From Anaerolineales bacterium (GTDB lineage Bacteria > Chloroflexota > Anaerolineae > JAAEKA01): a DNA stretch of 64,000 nt. Under the pieces are notes generated by a model. That model worked only from the letters and a program-made list of their open reading frames with translations, was not told where the DNA came from and ran no database searches. The DNA is taken from positions 288,574 through 352,573 of the forward strand of contig JACKBI010000003.1 of the NCBI GenBank assembly GCA_020634615.1, written 5' to 3'. The position numbers and the translations under genes are program-made. Position 1 is the stretch's first letter. Every line of letters begins with the position of its first letter. This document shows positions 24,025 through 32,153 of the stretch, in pieces.

Positions 24025-25617
24025 TTAACGCCGCAGACGCAGCGCTATACCTGCCAGCAGAAGCAGCCCCAAGCCGGCCAGGCCAACCACCAGCCCTGTA
24101 CTGGGGCTGCCGGCCGCTTGATCAGCCGTGAACTGCACCACGTTCACCGCGGTCGGTTGCATGACGATCGGGCAGTTGACCAGGATATTGGTCGGCGTGA
24201 TCGGATAGCTGGCAGCTTGCAGGTCACTCAGCGACGTAGCGCTGTCAGCGACATAGTCGTCGGGCACTGTCACTTTGTGCACCTGCCAGAAGGCCGAGTA
24301 GTTCATCTGGCCCGGCACGGTGTCCACGATGTTGTGCTGGCCGGGCACCGGCGTGTCGTCGCCGTAGAACAATACGTAGATCGGCGCTGTCTCCACCGGG
24401 TTCAGCCCGAAGTCGAAGTAGAAAACCATCTGGCCGCGGTACCATCCCTGGGTGTAGGGCGCATCGCTGGGATCGGCCAGGCTGCTGCCCTCCGGCACCA
24501 CCGGGCAGTTGACGAACAGATCCAGCACATCGACCGGGTAGCCGGCATCCACGATCTGAGCATAGGAGCGGACCGAATCGACGGTGTAGTCGTCGGGTAC
24601 GGTCACCTTGTGGACCTGCCAGAGGTCGGAGTAGCCGGGATCGCCGGGCACTGCGTCGACGATGTTGTGCTGGCCGGGCACCGCCGTGCCGTTGTTATAA
24701 AACAACACGTAGATGGGCGCAGGCACGACCGTCGGGCTGCCCTCGGCGGTGGGGATCGGATTGCTGAAGCTGTAGTAGTCCACCTGCCCGTGGCGGAACC
24801 AGCCGCTGGTCAGGTCGTACATTTCCGGCGCATCCTCGGTGCGCACCACCGGGCAGTTGACCAGGATGTCGGTCGGTGTGACCGTGTAACCTGCCGTCGT
24901 GATGTCGTCCAGCGAGCGGGCGTCGTTCGCCACGTAGTCGTCAGGCACCGTCACCTTGTGGACCCGCCAGAAGGCCGAGTAGTCCGCGTCGCCCGGGATG
25001 TCATCGATGATGTTGCGCTGGCCGGGGACCGGTGTGTCGTCGCCGTAGAACAGCACATAGATCGGCGCGGTCGCCACCGGGTTCAGCCCGAAGTCGAAGT
25101 AGAACACGGCGCTGTTGTCGTCCCAGCCCTGGGTCAGGCCCTGCTGGCTGTACTGCAAGGTGCTGCCATCAGGCACGATCGGGCAGTTGACGAACACGTC
25201 CACAGGCGTCACTGTGTATCCGTTGGTCACGATGTCGGCGTAGGAACGCACGCTGTCGGGCGTGTAGTCATCCGGCACAGTCACCTTGTGGACTTGCCAG
25301 AGGTCGGAGTAGCCTGCGTCGCCGGGCACCACATCAACCACGTTGTGCTGGCCGGGGACCGCTGTGTCGTCGCCGTAGAAGAAGACGTAGATCGGAGCCG
25401 GCGTCACCGTTGCGCCGCCGTCCGGGCTGGGGATCGAATTGTCGAAGCTGTAGTAGAAGGTACTCTGTCCCTGGTACCAGCCATAGGTCAGGGCGTACTC
25501 GGTGCCGCCGGTCGGTGAGGCCGGCGCGGCCTGAGCTAGCCCGGGTGTGACGAGCAGCGCCAGCGCAATTACCAGCACCAGGACGCTGCGGCGTTGGGTT
25601 GAATGTTGTCTTGCCAT
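24025..25617 (-). CDS. Surface protein with four tandem repeats and a sortase-like C-terminal tail
   Basis: 530 residues. A signal peptide (1-31, LAQAAPA) precedes four repeats of about 115 residues, each with the core APIYVLFYGDDT-PVPGQHNIVD, then WQVHKVTVPDDY and LVNCPIV. Repeats 1 and 3 share a Y-FSNxIP form and repeats 2 and 4 share FYFDFGLNPV, so the array is (AB)2 and arose by duplicating a two-domain unit. The C-terminus has GSPSTG, a 20-residue hydrophobic helix and LRLRR, resembling an LPxTG-type anchor with an imperfect motif. Each repeat keeps one Cys. The repeat may be DUF7482-like, but I am not certain. Probably a cell-surface adhesin or ligand-binding protein. Confidence 0.75.
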   Translation of the reverse strand: MARQHSTQRRSVLVLVIALALLVTPGLAQAAPASPTGGTEYALTYGWYQGQSTFYYSFDNSIPSPDGGATVTPAPIYVFFYGDDTAVPGQHNVVDVVPGDAGYSDLWQVHKVTVPDDYTPDSVRSYADIVTNGYTVTPVDVFVNCPIVPDGSTLQYSQQGLTQGWDDNSAVFYFDFGLNPVATAPIYVLFYGDDTPVPGQRNIIDDIPGDADYSAFWRVHKVTVPDDYVANDARSLDDITTAGYTVTPTDILVNCPVVRTEDAPEMYDLTSGWFRHGQVDYYSFSNPIPTAEGSPTVVPAPIYVLFYNNGTAVPGQHNIVDAVPGDPGYSDLWQVHKVTVPDDYTVDSVRSYAQIVDAGYPVDVLDLFVNCPVVPEGSSLADPSDAPYTQGWYRGQMVFYFDFGLNPVETAPIYVLFYGDDTPVPGQHNIVDTVPGQMNYSAFWQVHKVTVPDDYVADSATSLSDLQAASYPITPTNILVNCPIVMQPTAVNVVQFTADQAAGSPSTGLVVGLAGLGLLLLAGIALRLRR

Positions 25618-25858
25618 GATAGGGTCTCCTTGTGCAGAGCTGAAGAGGAGGTTCGGGGATCGTCCCGCTGGCGGGTTGGGGGCAGTCGTGGTCCTGTCCC
25701 ATAACCCAGCCGTCCCTACAATCGTAGCCGGTAAACCTGAAGCTGAGGTTGCAGAAGGGTTACGAGACTCTTACGTGCGAACTTGCACGAGGGTTGGCTT
25801 TGTGCTACCTTTCTCCCACATACCCCACACAGGCGAGCTAATTGTCGCGAGGTAATCG

Positions 25859-26728
25859 ATGAGCCAGAATCAAGCAAACAAGCAGTCAATGCGCGGCAAA
25901 GTGTGCATGGTGACCGGCGCCACGTCCGGCATTGGGCAGGTCACGGCGGCCGCGCTGGCCATGCAGGGTGCACACGTGATCGTGGTTGGCCGCAACAGGG
26001 CCAAGGCGCAGCAGGTCGTCGGCGAGATCCGGCGCCAGTCGGGCAACGACGCCGTCTGGTACCTGCTGGCCGACTTTTCGGATCTGCAACAGGTGCGCGA
26101 GCTGGCAGCGGCGTTCAGCGCGCAGTATTCGCAGCTTGACGTGCTGGTCAACAACGCGGGCACCTACTTCAACACCCGTCATCCGGCCCCTGGCGGCGTG
26201 GAGATGACCTTCCATGTCAACCACCTGGCGCACTTCCTGCTCACCAACTTATTGCTGGAAACGCTGACAGCCAGCGCGCCGGCGCGCATCGTCAACGTCA
26301 CATCGCGGGCGCACGAGTACGACAATATGGATTTCGACGACCTGGGCTTCGAGCGTTCCTATTTCGGCATGAAAGCCTACGCCCGCTCCAAGCTGGCCAA
26401 CCTCCTGTTCACCTACGAACTGGCGCGACGGCTGGCAGGCAGCGGCGTCACCGTCAACGCGGTCCATCCCGGCGGGGTAGCCACCGACATCTGGCGCACC
26501 AACTTCCCGGTCCTCGGGCCGGCCATCAAATGGGTGATGAGCCTGTTCGCGCTGACGCCGGAGGAAGGCGCGGATACCCTGATCTACCTGGCGTCGTCGC
26601 CGGACGTCGAAGGTGTAACCGGCAAGTACTTCGTCGAGCGCGAGGCGATCGCATCATCGCCGCTTTCGTATGACGAGCAGGTCGCCGCGCGGTTGTGGGA
26701 GGTCAGTGAGCAGTTGACGGCTGTGTAA
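25859..26728 (+). CDS. Short-chain dehydrogenase/reductase, retinol-dehydrogenase-like
   Basis: 289 residues. Classical SDR features: cofactor loop TGATSGIG, NNAG, the Ser of NVTSRAHEYDN, and catalytic YARSK. The basic residue in VVGRNRAKAQ suggests NADP(H). The closest pattern is the retinol dehydrogenase/WW-oxidoreductase-like bacterial group; substrate unknown. Monocistronic in context; GCGAGG precedes the ATG. Confidence 0.9.
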   Translation: MSQNQANKQSMRGKVCMVTGATSGIGQVTAAALAMQGAHVIVVGRNRAKAQQVVGEIRRQSGNDAVWYLLADFSDLQQVRELAAAFSAQYSQLDVLVNNAGTYFNTRHPAPGGVEMTFHVNHLAHFLLTNLLLETLTASAPARIVNVTSRAHEYDNMDFDDLGFERSYFGMKAYARSKLANLLFTYELARRLAGSGVTVNAVHPGGVATDIWRTNFPVLGPAIKWVMSLFALTPEEGADTLIYLASSPDVEGVTGKYFVEREAIASSPLSYDEQVAARLWEVSEQLTAV

Positions 26729-26778
26729 ATCGTCCGGCTGGTACGCCTCGATCTGAACTGGTGTTTCCGACGTGTTGC

Positions 26779-26807
26779 TTGTCATTCACTGCAAGCTGCG
26801 CTATACT
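26779..26807 (+). promoter_or_regulatory. Promoter of the nucleotidyltransferase-like gene
   Basis: TTGTCA (26779-26784), 17 bases, TATACT (26802-26807). It supports the ATG at 26840, which has AAGGGA seven bases upstream. Confidence 0.65.
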
Positions 26808-26839
26808 CGCGCTGTCTTCGGGTTCGCAAGGGATTAGCC

Positions 26840-27487
26840 ATGCACTATTCGTACGCTCAACTTAAGGAGAAGCGGGTTGGATTAATGGACATCAACGATG
26901 TGCTGGAATTCGTCGCGCCAAAAGTGCGTGATGCTGCCATCCAGGGCGCAGCCCAGCTGGAAAGGCTGGGAATTCGCCATGCGCTGGCCGGCGGTCTCGC
27001 CGTTGGCGCTCACGGGTATATCCGAGCCACGGCAGATGTGGATTTTCTGGTAGGGGAGGAGGCGTTCGAGCATCACGGCGCGCTGGTCACCTTCCGCCCC
27101 GGTGTGCCAATCGAGGTAGACGGTGTGCGCATCGATTACCTGTCACCGTTCTCACTGGGCGCACAACTGGAAGAGGTTCTGGACAACCCGCCCGTGAGCC
27201 AGGGTCTGGCTGTGGTTCCGGCGGAGGCGCTGATCTACATGAAGCTCAGCCAGACGCCGCCAGGATGTGCTGGACGTTGTGGAACTCATCAACGCCGGAT
27301 CAACGTCACGAAGGTGCGCGACTACCTTCAACAGTACGCCAAAGATCTTGTGTCACTCTTCGATGAGCTGGCCGACGAGCGTTGCAAAGCTAGGACAGCA
27401 GCATTGGCTTTCGGAGGGATTGCAACTTTGACTGGCCTTGTTTCCAAACAACTCCTCAAACCTAAGGCCAACCTAAATCATGATTGA
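26840..27487 (+). CDS. Nucleotidyltransferase-like protein with a compensated frameshift
   Basis: 215 residues. It opens with the nucleotidyltransferase-fold core LAGGLAVGAHGYIRATADVDFLV (in two parts), including the DxD-type acidic pair, and VPAEALIYMKL as in AbiEii-like/nucleotidyl transferase proteins. At about 27250-27299 the annotated frame reads SQTPPGCAGRCGTHQRR, but the +1 frame there reads RRQDVLDVVELINAG, as expected before NVTKVRDYLQQYAKDL. So a one-base gain followed about 45 bases later by a one-base loss garbles some 14 residues. The C-terminal helix (LAFGGIATLTGLVSKQL) is unusual. Possibly an antitoxin- or defence-type protein; role not proven. Confidence 0.65.
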   Translation: MHYSYAQLKEKRVGLMDINDVLEFVAPKVRDAAIQGAAQLERLGIRHALAGGLAVGAHGYIRATADVDFLVGEEAFEHHGALVTFRPGVPIEVDGVRIDYLSPFSLGAQLEEVLDNPPVSQGLAVVPAEALIYMKLSQTPPGCAGRCGTHQRRINVTKVRDYLQQYAKDLVSLFDELADERCKARTAALAFGGIATLTGLVSKQLLKPKANLNHD

Positions 27488-27710
27488 GGATCTTGTCATC
27501 CGCCTTGCAGCGTTTCAGTGGTTGTCGCAACAAACAGACATCCACGGCGACGTTCTGCCGCGCTCGCTTCTTCAAAGTGGCTTCAAGTTTGGGGATGATC
27601 AGATTCCACTGCTATACCCTATGAACGGGCACTTCCGTGTCTTGACAAACCCGTCCACCTTACCACTTGTAGATAGGCACGATACAGGTTATGGACTCGA
27701 CTGCAATTGA
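27480..27710 (+). pseudogene. Truncated N-terminus of an HNH restriction-endonuclease-like gene
   Basis: 76 codons. The start MIEDLVIRLAAFQWL, then TDIHGDVLPRSLL and GFKFGDDQIPLL, matches the N-terminal domain of putative HNH restriction endonucleases. After codon 45 the sequence turns into unrelated residues and stops; the HNH domain is missing. The downstream gene at 27799 is an HNH enzyme but with a different N-terminus. Probably a deletion remnant, overlapping the previous gene by eight bases. Confidence 0.6.
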
Positions 27711-27798
27711 TTCGCACAAGACCAAGAACCGTGCGGTTGAATGACTGGTATTTTTCATCGTTGAAGTCGATAGTTTCGAAAACATCTGAGGTTCCAAC

Positions 27799-28563
27799 AT
27801 GGCAACCCACAATTGGACACGAGATGAGTTGATTGTGGCGTTCAATTTGTACTGTAAGATACCCTTTGGGCGCATTCACAACCGTAATCCTGAGATACTC
27901 GAACTCGCTGGTTTGCTGGGACGAACTGCATCCGCTGTTTCCTGGAAACTTGCGAATTTCGCTCGCCTTGATCCAACGCTTCAGAGGCGTGGCATTGCTG
28001 GCGCATCGCACGGCAGCAAAAGTGAACAAGAAATCTGGGACGAGTTCAATCAGGACTGGGATAAGCTGAGTTTTGAAAGCGAGAATGTCCTTGCTCAATT
28101 GAGCGGAAAAAGCGTTGAAGAGGTGGCGAACATCGATGTTTCGGACTTGCCTCTGGGAAAAGAACGAGAGACAACGGTGCGTGTGAGGGTGAACCAGGGT
28201 TTCTTTCGGAGTTCAGTATTGGCGGCGTACTCCAACAGATGTTGCATTACGGGCTTGGCAATTCCAGATCTTTTGAATGCCAGTCACATTGTCCCTTGGT
28301 CTGTCGACTCTCAAAACCGCGTCAATCCTCACAATGGGCTTTGTCTCAACGCTCTGCATGACCGAGCGTTTGACAGGGGACTGCTGACAATTACGCTAGA
28401 CCACAAGGTGAGATTGTCCTCGCTTGTTAAGGGACTTCCAAAGCCTGATGCAGCAACAGAATTACTGCTGAGATACGAGAATTCTGAAATCGCTTTGCCG
28501 GAGAAATTTGCGCCAGAGTCACGTTTTCTTGAATATCACATTTGCAATATCTTCAGAGGTTAG
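27799..28563 (+). CDS. HNH endonuclease-domain protein
   Basis: 254 residues. The N-terminal 80 residues hold a helix-turn-helix-like segment (LAGLLGRTASAVSWKLANF). The C-terminal HNH nuclease reads CCITGLAIPDLLNASHIVPWS, then NPHNGLCLNALHDRAFDRG, with the Cys and His/Asn residues of HNH_2-type restriction endonucleases. Probably a DNA nuclease of a defence or mobile-element type. Composition is AT-richer than the window average, as in the whole 27.5-29.5 kb stretch, which suggests horizontal acquisition. Confidence 0.85.
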   Translation: MATHNWTRDELIVAFNLYCKIPFGRIHNRNPEILELAGLLGRTASAVSWKLANFARLDPTLQRRGIAGASHGSKSEQEIWDEFNQDWDKLSFESENVLAQLSGKSVEEVANIDVSDLPLGKERETTVRVRVNQGFFRSSVLAAYSNRCCITGLAIPDLLNASHIVPWSVDSQNRVNPHNGLCLNALHDRAFDRGLLTITLDHKVRLSSLVKGLPKPDAATELLLRYENSEIALPEKFAPESRFLEYHICNIFRG

Positions 28564-28837
28564 TAAACGTGAGTCCGATTGTTATCACGAATACGGTTCG
28601 GTAGAAGTTGTTGAGCGTACGGGATCAATTGCACACCAAGGCTCAATCAAACAATTCATCGAGCGCGTGGAACAAGAGTCCAAGTCAGGGTGGCGGCCAT
28701 TTGACCCCTGCTGACAAAATCGTCCAACGCTTGCTGCGAAACAGTGATAGCAGCCATCCATTGCCAGCCTAATCATCGGCCCGAACTGCAGCGATCAAGT
28801 GTTCCAACTCGCGCTCCGCAATTACGGATAGAACTAC

Positions 28838-29545
28838 ATGACAACAATATTAGGCATCGACTGTTCGACGAATCCTCGCAAGACCGGTCTCGCTTTGGCA
28901 CACCTGCGAGACGATACTGTTGTGATCACCCAATGCGATTTAGGAACGCCTCAGAGGTCGCCGGCAAGTATTGCGTTGGAATGGCTTCGAGGGCACGACG
29001 AAGTACTCATTGCTCTAGACGCACCCCTCGGCTGGCCGAAGGCGTTGGGCACTCAGCTTGCGGTTCACCACGCTGGAGAATATCTGGAAGTGGAAGCAAA
29101 CAGTCTGTTTCGTCGCGTCACGGATACTGCCATCAAGAACCGTCTCAAAAAGCAACCGCTCGATGTCGGCGCAAACCTGATTGCTCGGACAGCAGTCGCG
29201 GCCCTTCAACTGCTTGAACACATGCGCAAGTCGTCCGGTCATCCAATTCCGCTGGCATGGTCGACTACAGAAACCGAAGGCTGGCGTGCCATCGAAGTAT
29301 ATCCGGCAGCGACGCGGATTGGTTACCGTGCCTCGCCCAAAGGTGGCAGCCTTGCAGGCCTAGATGATGTCCTCGATTGTTCCGCAATGCGACCAGCGCT
29401 TCGAGAGTCGGCTGACGCTGTAGACGCGGCTGTTTGCGCGCTTGCCGGGGCTGACTTTTTGCTTGACCGAGCAGTACCGCCGACCGATTGGGAAACCGCT
29501 CGCATCGAAGGCTGGATCTGGGCACGGCAACAAGCTAACTTGTAG
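28838..29545 (+). CDS. DUF429-family protein (predicted RNase H-like nuclease)
   Basis: 235 residues. Motifs ILGIDCSTNPRKTGLALA, LIALDAPLGWP, FRRVTDTAIK and SADAVDAAVCALAGADFL give the conserved Asp pattern of DUF429, a family with an RNase H-like fold and unknown role. Complete length. The 274 bases before it (28564-28837) hold no gene or promoter that I can support. Confidence 0.8.
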   Translation: MTTILGIDCSTNPRKTGLALAHLRDDTVVITQCDLGTPQRSPASIALEWLRGHDEVLIALDAPLGWPKALGTQLAVHHAGEYLEVEANSLFRRVTDTAIKNRLKKQPLDVGANLIARTAVAALQLLEHMRKSSGHPIPLAWSTTETEGWRAIEVYPAATRIGYRASPKGGSLAGLDDVLDCSAMRPALRESADAVDAAVCALAGADFLLDRAVPPTDWETARIEGWIWARQQANL

Positions 29546-29584
29546 CTTTCAAAGTTCTCACCCACGAAAAGGACGCCATTTCCC

Positions 29585-29746
29585 ATGATCGCACGACTCT
29601 GGCACGGATGGAGGACCAACGACATCGCAGCGGCGTATGAGGCGCTGTTGACCGAAGAGATCTTCACTGGCATCCAGGACTGCCACATCCCGCCTTTGAG
29701 AGCATCAAGTTGCCGGCGCGGCGACGCTGGCGGTTCAAACTCATGA
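29585..29746 (+). pseudogene. Truncated duplicate of the ABM-domain gene at 34203
   Basis: The first 36 codons (MIARLWHGWRTNDIAAAYEALLTEEIF...) closely match the intact gene at 34203, including the upstream AAAGGAC...CCCATGATCGCACGACTCTGG. Near 29690 one base is missing relative to the intact copy (in the shifted frame AFESIK, compare GFKSIQ), and homology ends soon after. A dead partial paralogue. Confidence 0.75.
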
Positions 29747-29798
29747 CCACTCTCCTCGCCTGCCGGATTACTGAAACACCCAACAACGAGAACAGAAG

Positions 29799-30275
29799 AT
29801 GATCGAATTCAAACCCATCGGCGTCATTCACACACCCTTCACCCAGCCCGAGGGAATGCCCATCCAACCGGTCGGCGCGGCCGGTGTTCATGGAACGGTC
29901 GAGGTTTTCGCCGCCTACCAGGCCGGGCTGAAGGATCTCGACGGGTTCTCGCACGTCATTCTGCTCTACCACCTCCACCGCAGCCAGGGATTCGAGCTGG
30001 AGGTTGTGCCTTTTCTGGACACACAGCCCCGCGGCCTCTTCGCCACCCGCGCCCCCAGGCGGCCCAATCCCATCGGTCTCTCCGTCGTGCAGTTGGACAG
30101 GATCGAGGACGGCGTTTTGCACATCCAGAACGTGGACATGCTCGACGGCACGCCGCTGCTGGACATCAAGCCCTACGTGCCCGAGTTTGACAGCCCCACA
30201 ACCATCAGAACCGGATGGCTGGAGGAAGCGGGCAAAACTGCTCCCGCGCGCCGCTCGGACGACCGCTTTACGTAG
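29799..30275 (+). CDS. trmO: tRNA (N6-threonylcarbamoyladenosine37-N6)-methyltransferase
   Basis: A 158-residue TrmO (TsaA/YaeB) enzyme that methylates t6A37 of tRNA using SAM through an unusual beta-barrel fold. Signature segments: FKPIGVIHTPF, GFSHVILLYHLHRS, GLFATRAPRRPNPIGLSVVQL, and LDGTPLLDIKPYVPEFD. Shorter than E. coli TrmO (235), lacking its C-terminal extension, as in many bacterial and archaeal forms. Confidence 0.92.
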   Translation: MIEFKPIGVIHTPFTQPEGMPIQPVGAAGVHGTVEVFAAYQAGLKDLDGFSHVILLYHLHRSQGFELEVVPFLDTQPRGLFATRAPRRPNPIGLSVVQLDRIEDGVLHIQNVDMLDGTPLLDIKPYVPEFDSPTTIRTGWLEEAGKTAPARRSDDRFT

Positions 30276-30323
30276 AACAACAAGCACGCCTCGCCGGCCG
30301 CGGGGACAACCGCCCTAACCCCG

Positions 30324-32153
30324 CTAGATTGCTTCCCCTTTGAACTGGCTCATGTACAGGTGACGGTAGAAACCGTGCCGGTCGAGCAGTTGCTGATGCG
30401 TGCCCTGCTCGACGATCTCGCCGTCGCGGATCACCACCACCTTGTCGGCGTCGCGGATGGTGCTCAGGCGGTGGGCGATGACGAACGAGGTGCGACCCTC
30501 CATCAGCCGCAGCAACGCCTGCTGGATGCGCGCCTCGGTGCGCGTGTCCACGCTGCTGGTGGCCTCGTCGAGGATCAGGATCGACGGGTCGGCCAGGATG
30601 GCGCGCGCGATGGACAGCAACTGGCGCTGCCCCTGGCTGAGATTGCTGGCCCGCTCCGACAGCACCGTGTCGTATCCCTGCGGCAACTGGCGGACGAAAT
30701 GGTCGGCGTCGGCCATCTGCGCCGCCTCCATGACCTCGGCGTCGCTGGCCTCCAGCCGGCCGAAGCGAATGTTGTCCATGACCGTGCCGGAGAACAGGAA
30801 CGTGTCCTGCAGGACGATCCCGAGCTGCCGCCGCAGGCGGGCTTTGCTCATCTGGCGGATGTCGGTGCCGTCGATGCAGATGCTGCCGGCGTCGATCTCG
30901 TAGAAGCGTGACAGCAGATTGACGATGGTGGTCTTGCCGGCGCCGGTCGGGCCGACCAGCGCTACCGTCTCGCCCGGCCTGGCTGTCAGCGTCATGTTCC
31001 TGATGACCGGGGTTCCCGCCACGTAGCTGAACTGCACCTCGTCGAAGCGCACGTCGCCGGCCAGCTTGCCCCGCGCGGCCGCGTCGCTGGCCTCGTCCAG
31101 CTCGGACGGTTTGTCGATGATCTCGAAGACCCGCTCAGCGCCGGCCAGCGCGGCCTGGATCGAGTTGTACATGTTGGCCAGTTGCCGCAGCGGGTTGATG
31201 AAATTGCGCCCGTAGCTCATGAAGGTCACCATGGTGCCCACCGTAGCCAGCCCCAGCAGCGCCAGCCACCCGCCCAGGCCGGCGATCACGATCACGAACA
31301 GGTTGCCCAACTGGTTGGTCAGCGGCATCAACAGCAGGGCATAGGTGTTGGCGTAGACCCCGGCGTTGTACACTTCCTCGTTGCGCTGGCGAAAGGTCTC
31401 GATCACCGACTCGTTGCGGCGGAAGGTCTTGATCACCCGCTGGCCGCTGATGGCCTCCTCCATCACCCCATTGAGGTGGCCCAGACTACGCTGCAGGTCG
31501 CGGAAGCCGCGGCGGGTGTAGCGGGCGACGAAATTGGTGAACCAGAACATGATCGGCACCACCACCACCGACGCCAGCGCCAGCCAGTAGTTCAGCAGGA
31601 ACATGGCCACCAGGATACCGGTCAGCGTCAGCACGCTGGTCAGCAGCACCACCACGTTCAGCGAGACGGCGGTGTTGATGGCTTCGATATCGTTGGTCAG
31701 GCGGCTCATCAGCTCGCCGGCGGGATTGGTGTCGAAGAAGCTCAGCGGCAGCGTTTGCAGGTGGCCGAACAGGTCGCGGCGCAGCGCCTTGAGCGCCCGC
31801 TGCGATACACGCGCCATCAGCCAGCCCGACACGGCATCGGCCAGGTTGCCCGCCAGGTAGACGGCCAGCATCGCGACGGCGAAAACCGCCAGCTTCGATG
31901 GGTCTTTGGCGCCGATGGCGTCGTCGATGGCCCGGCCCATCAGGTAGGGAGCCAGCAGCCCCAGGCCGGCCGAGAGAACCAGCAGCACCAGCACGACCAC
32001 CAGAATGACCTTATACGGTCCGAGATAAGGCAGCAGCCGGATCAGCGCCTGGCGCGGGGCTTGCGCTTTCTCGATCTTGCCCGGCATGGCCGGGCTGCGG
32101 GGCATCATACGCGGGCGGTTGCCGCTGTCGCCGCGGCCGGTCTGGTTCGTCAT
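30324..32153 (-). CDS. ABC exporter half-transporter, canonical-Glu subunit
   Basis: 609 residues: six transmembrane helices (about 45-330) fused to an ATPase. Walker A GPTGAGKTT, signature LSQGQ (altered from LSGGQ), Walker B with catalytic Glu ILILDEATSSVD, and the H-loop IAHRLST. The N-terminal 35 residues are a Pro/Arg-rich cytosolic tail. Its start overlaps the stop of the 32150 gene by four bases. Together they form a heterodimeric multidrug/lipid exporter of the TM287/288 or BmrCD type, in which this subunit's altered signature belongs to the degenerate site. Confidence 0.93.
   Translation of the reverse strand: MTNQTGRGDSGNRPRMMPRSPAMPGKIEKAQAPRQALIRLLPYLGPYKVILVVVLVLLVLSAGLGLLAPYLMGRAIDDAIGAKDPSKLAVFAVAMLAVYLAGNLADAVSGWLMARVSQRALKALRRDLFGHLQTLPLSFFDTNPAGELMSRLTNDIEAINTAVSLNVVVLLTSVLTLTGILVAMFLLNYWLALASVVVVPIMFWFTNFVARYTRRGFRDLQRSLGHLNGVMEEAISGQRVIKTFRRNESVIETFRQRNEEVYNAGVYANTYALLLMPLTNQLGNLFVIVIAGLGGWLALLGLATVGTMVTFMSYGRNFINPLRQLANMYNSIQAALAGAERVFEIIDKPSELDEASDAAARGKLAGDVRFDEVQFSYVAGTPVIRNMTLTARPGETVALVGPTGAGKTTIVNLLSRFYEIDAGSICIDGTDIRQMSKARLRRQLGIVLQDTFLFSGTVMDNIRFGRLEASDAEVMEAAQMADADHFVRQLPQGYDTVLSERASNLSQGQRQLLSIARAILADPSILILDEATSSVDTRTEARIQQALLRLMEGRTSFVIAHRLSTIRDADKVVVIRDGEIVEQGTHQQLLDRHGFYRHLYMSQFKGEAI

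Noticed and set aside
24118..25518. Plus-strand frame of 466 codons
   Set aside because: Repeats in it mirror the four repeats of the real minus-strand surface protein.
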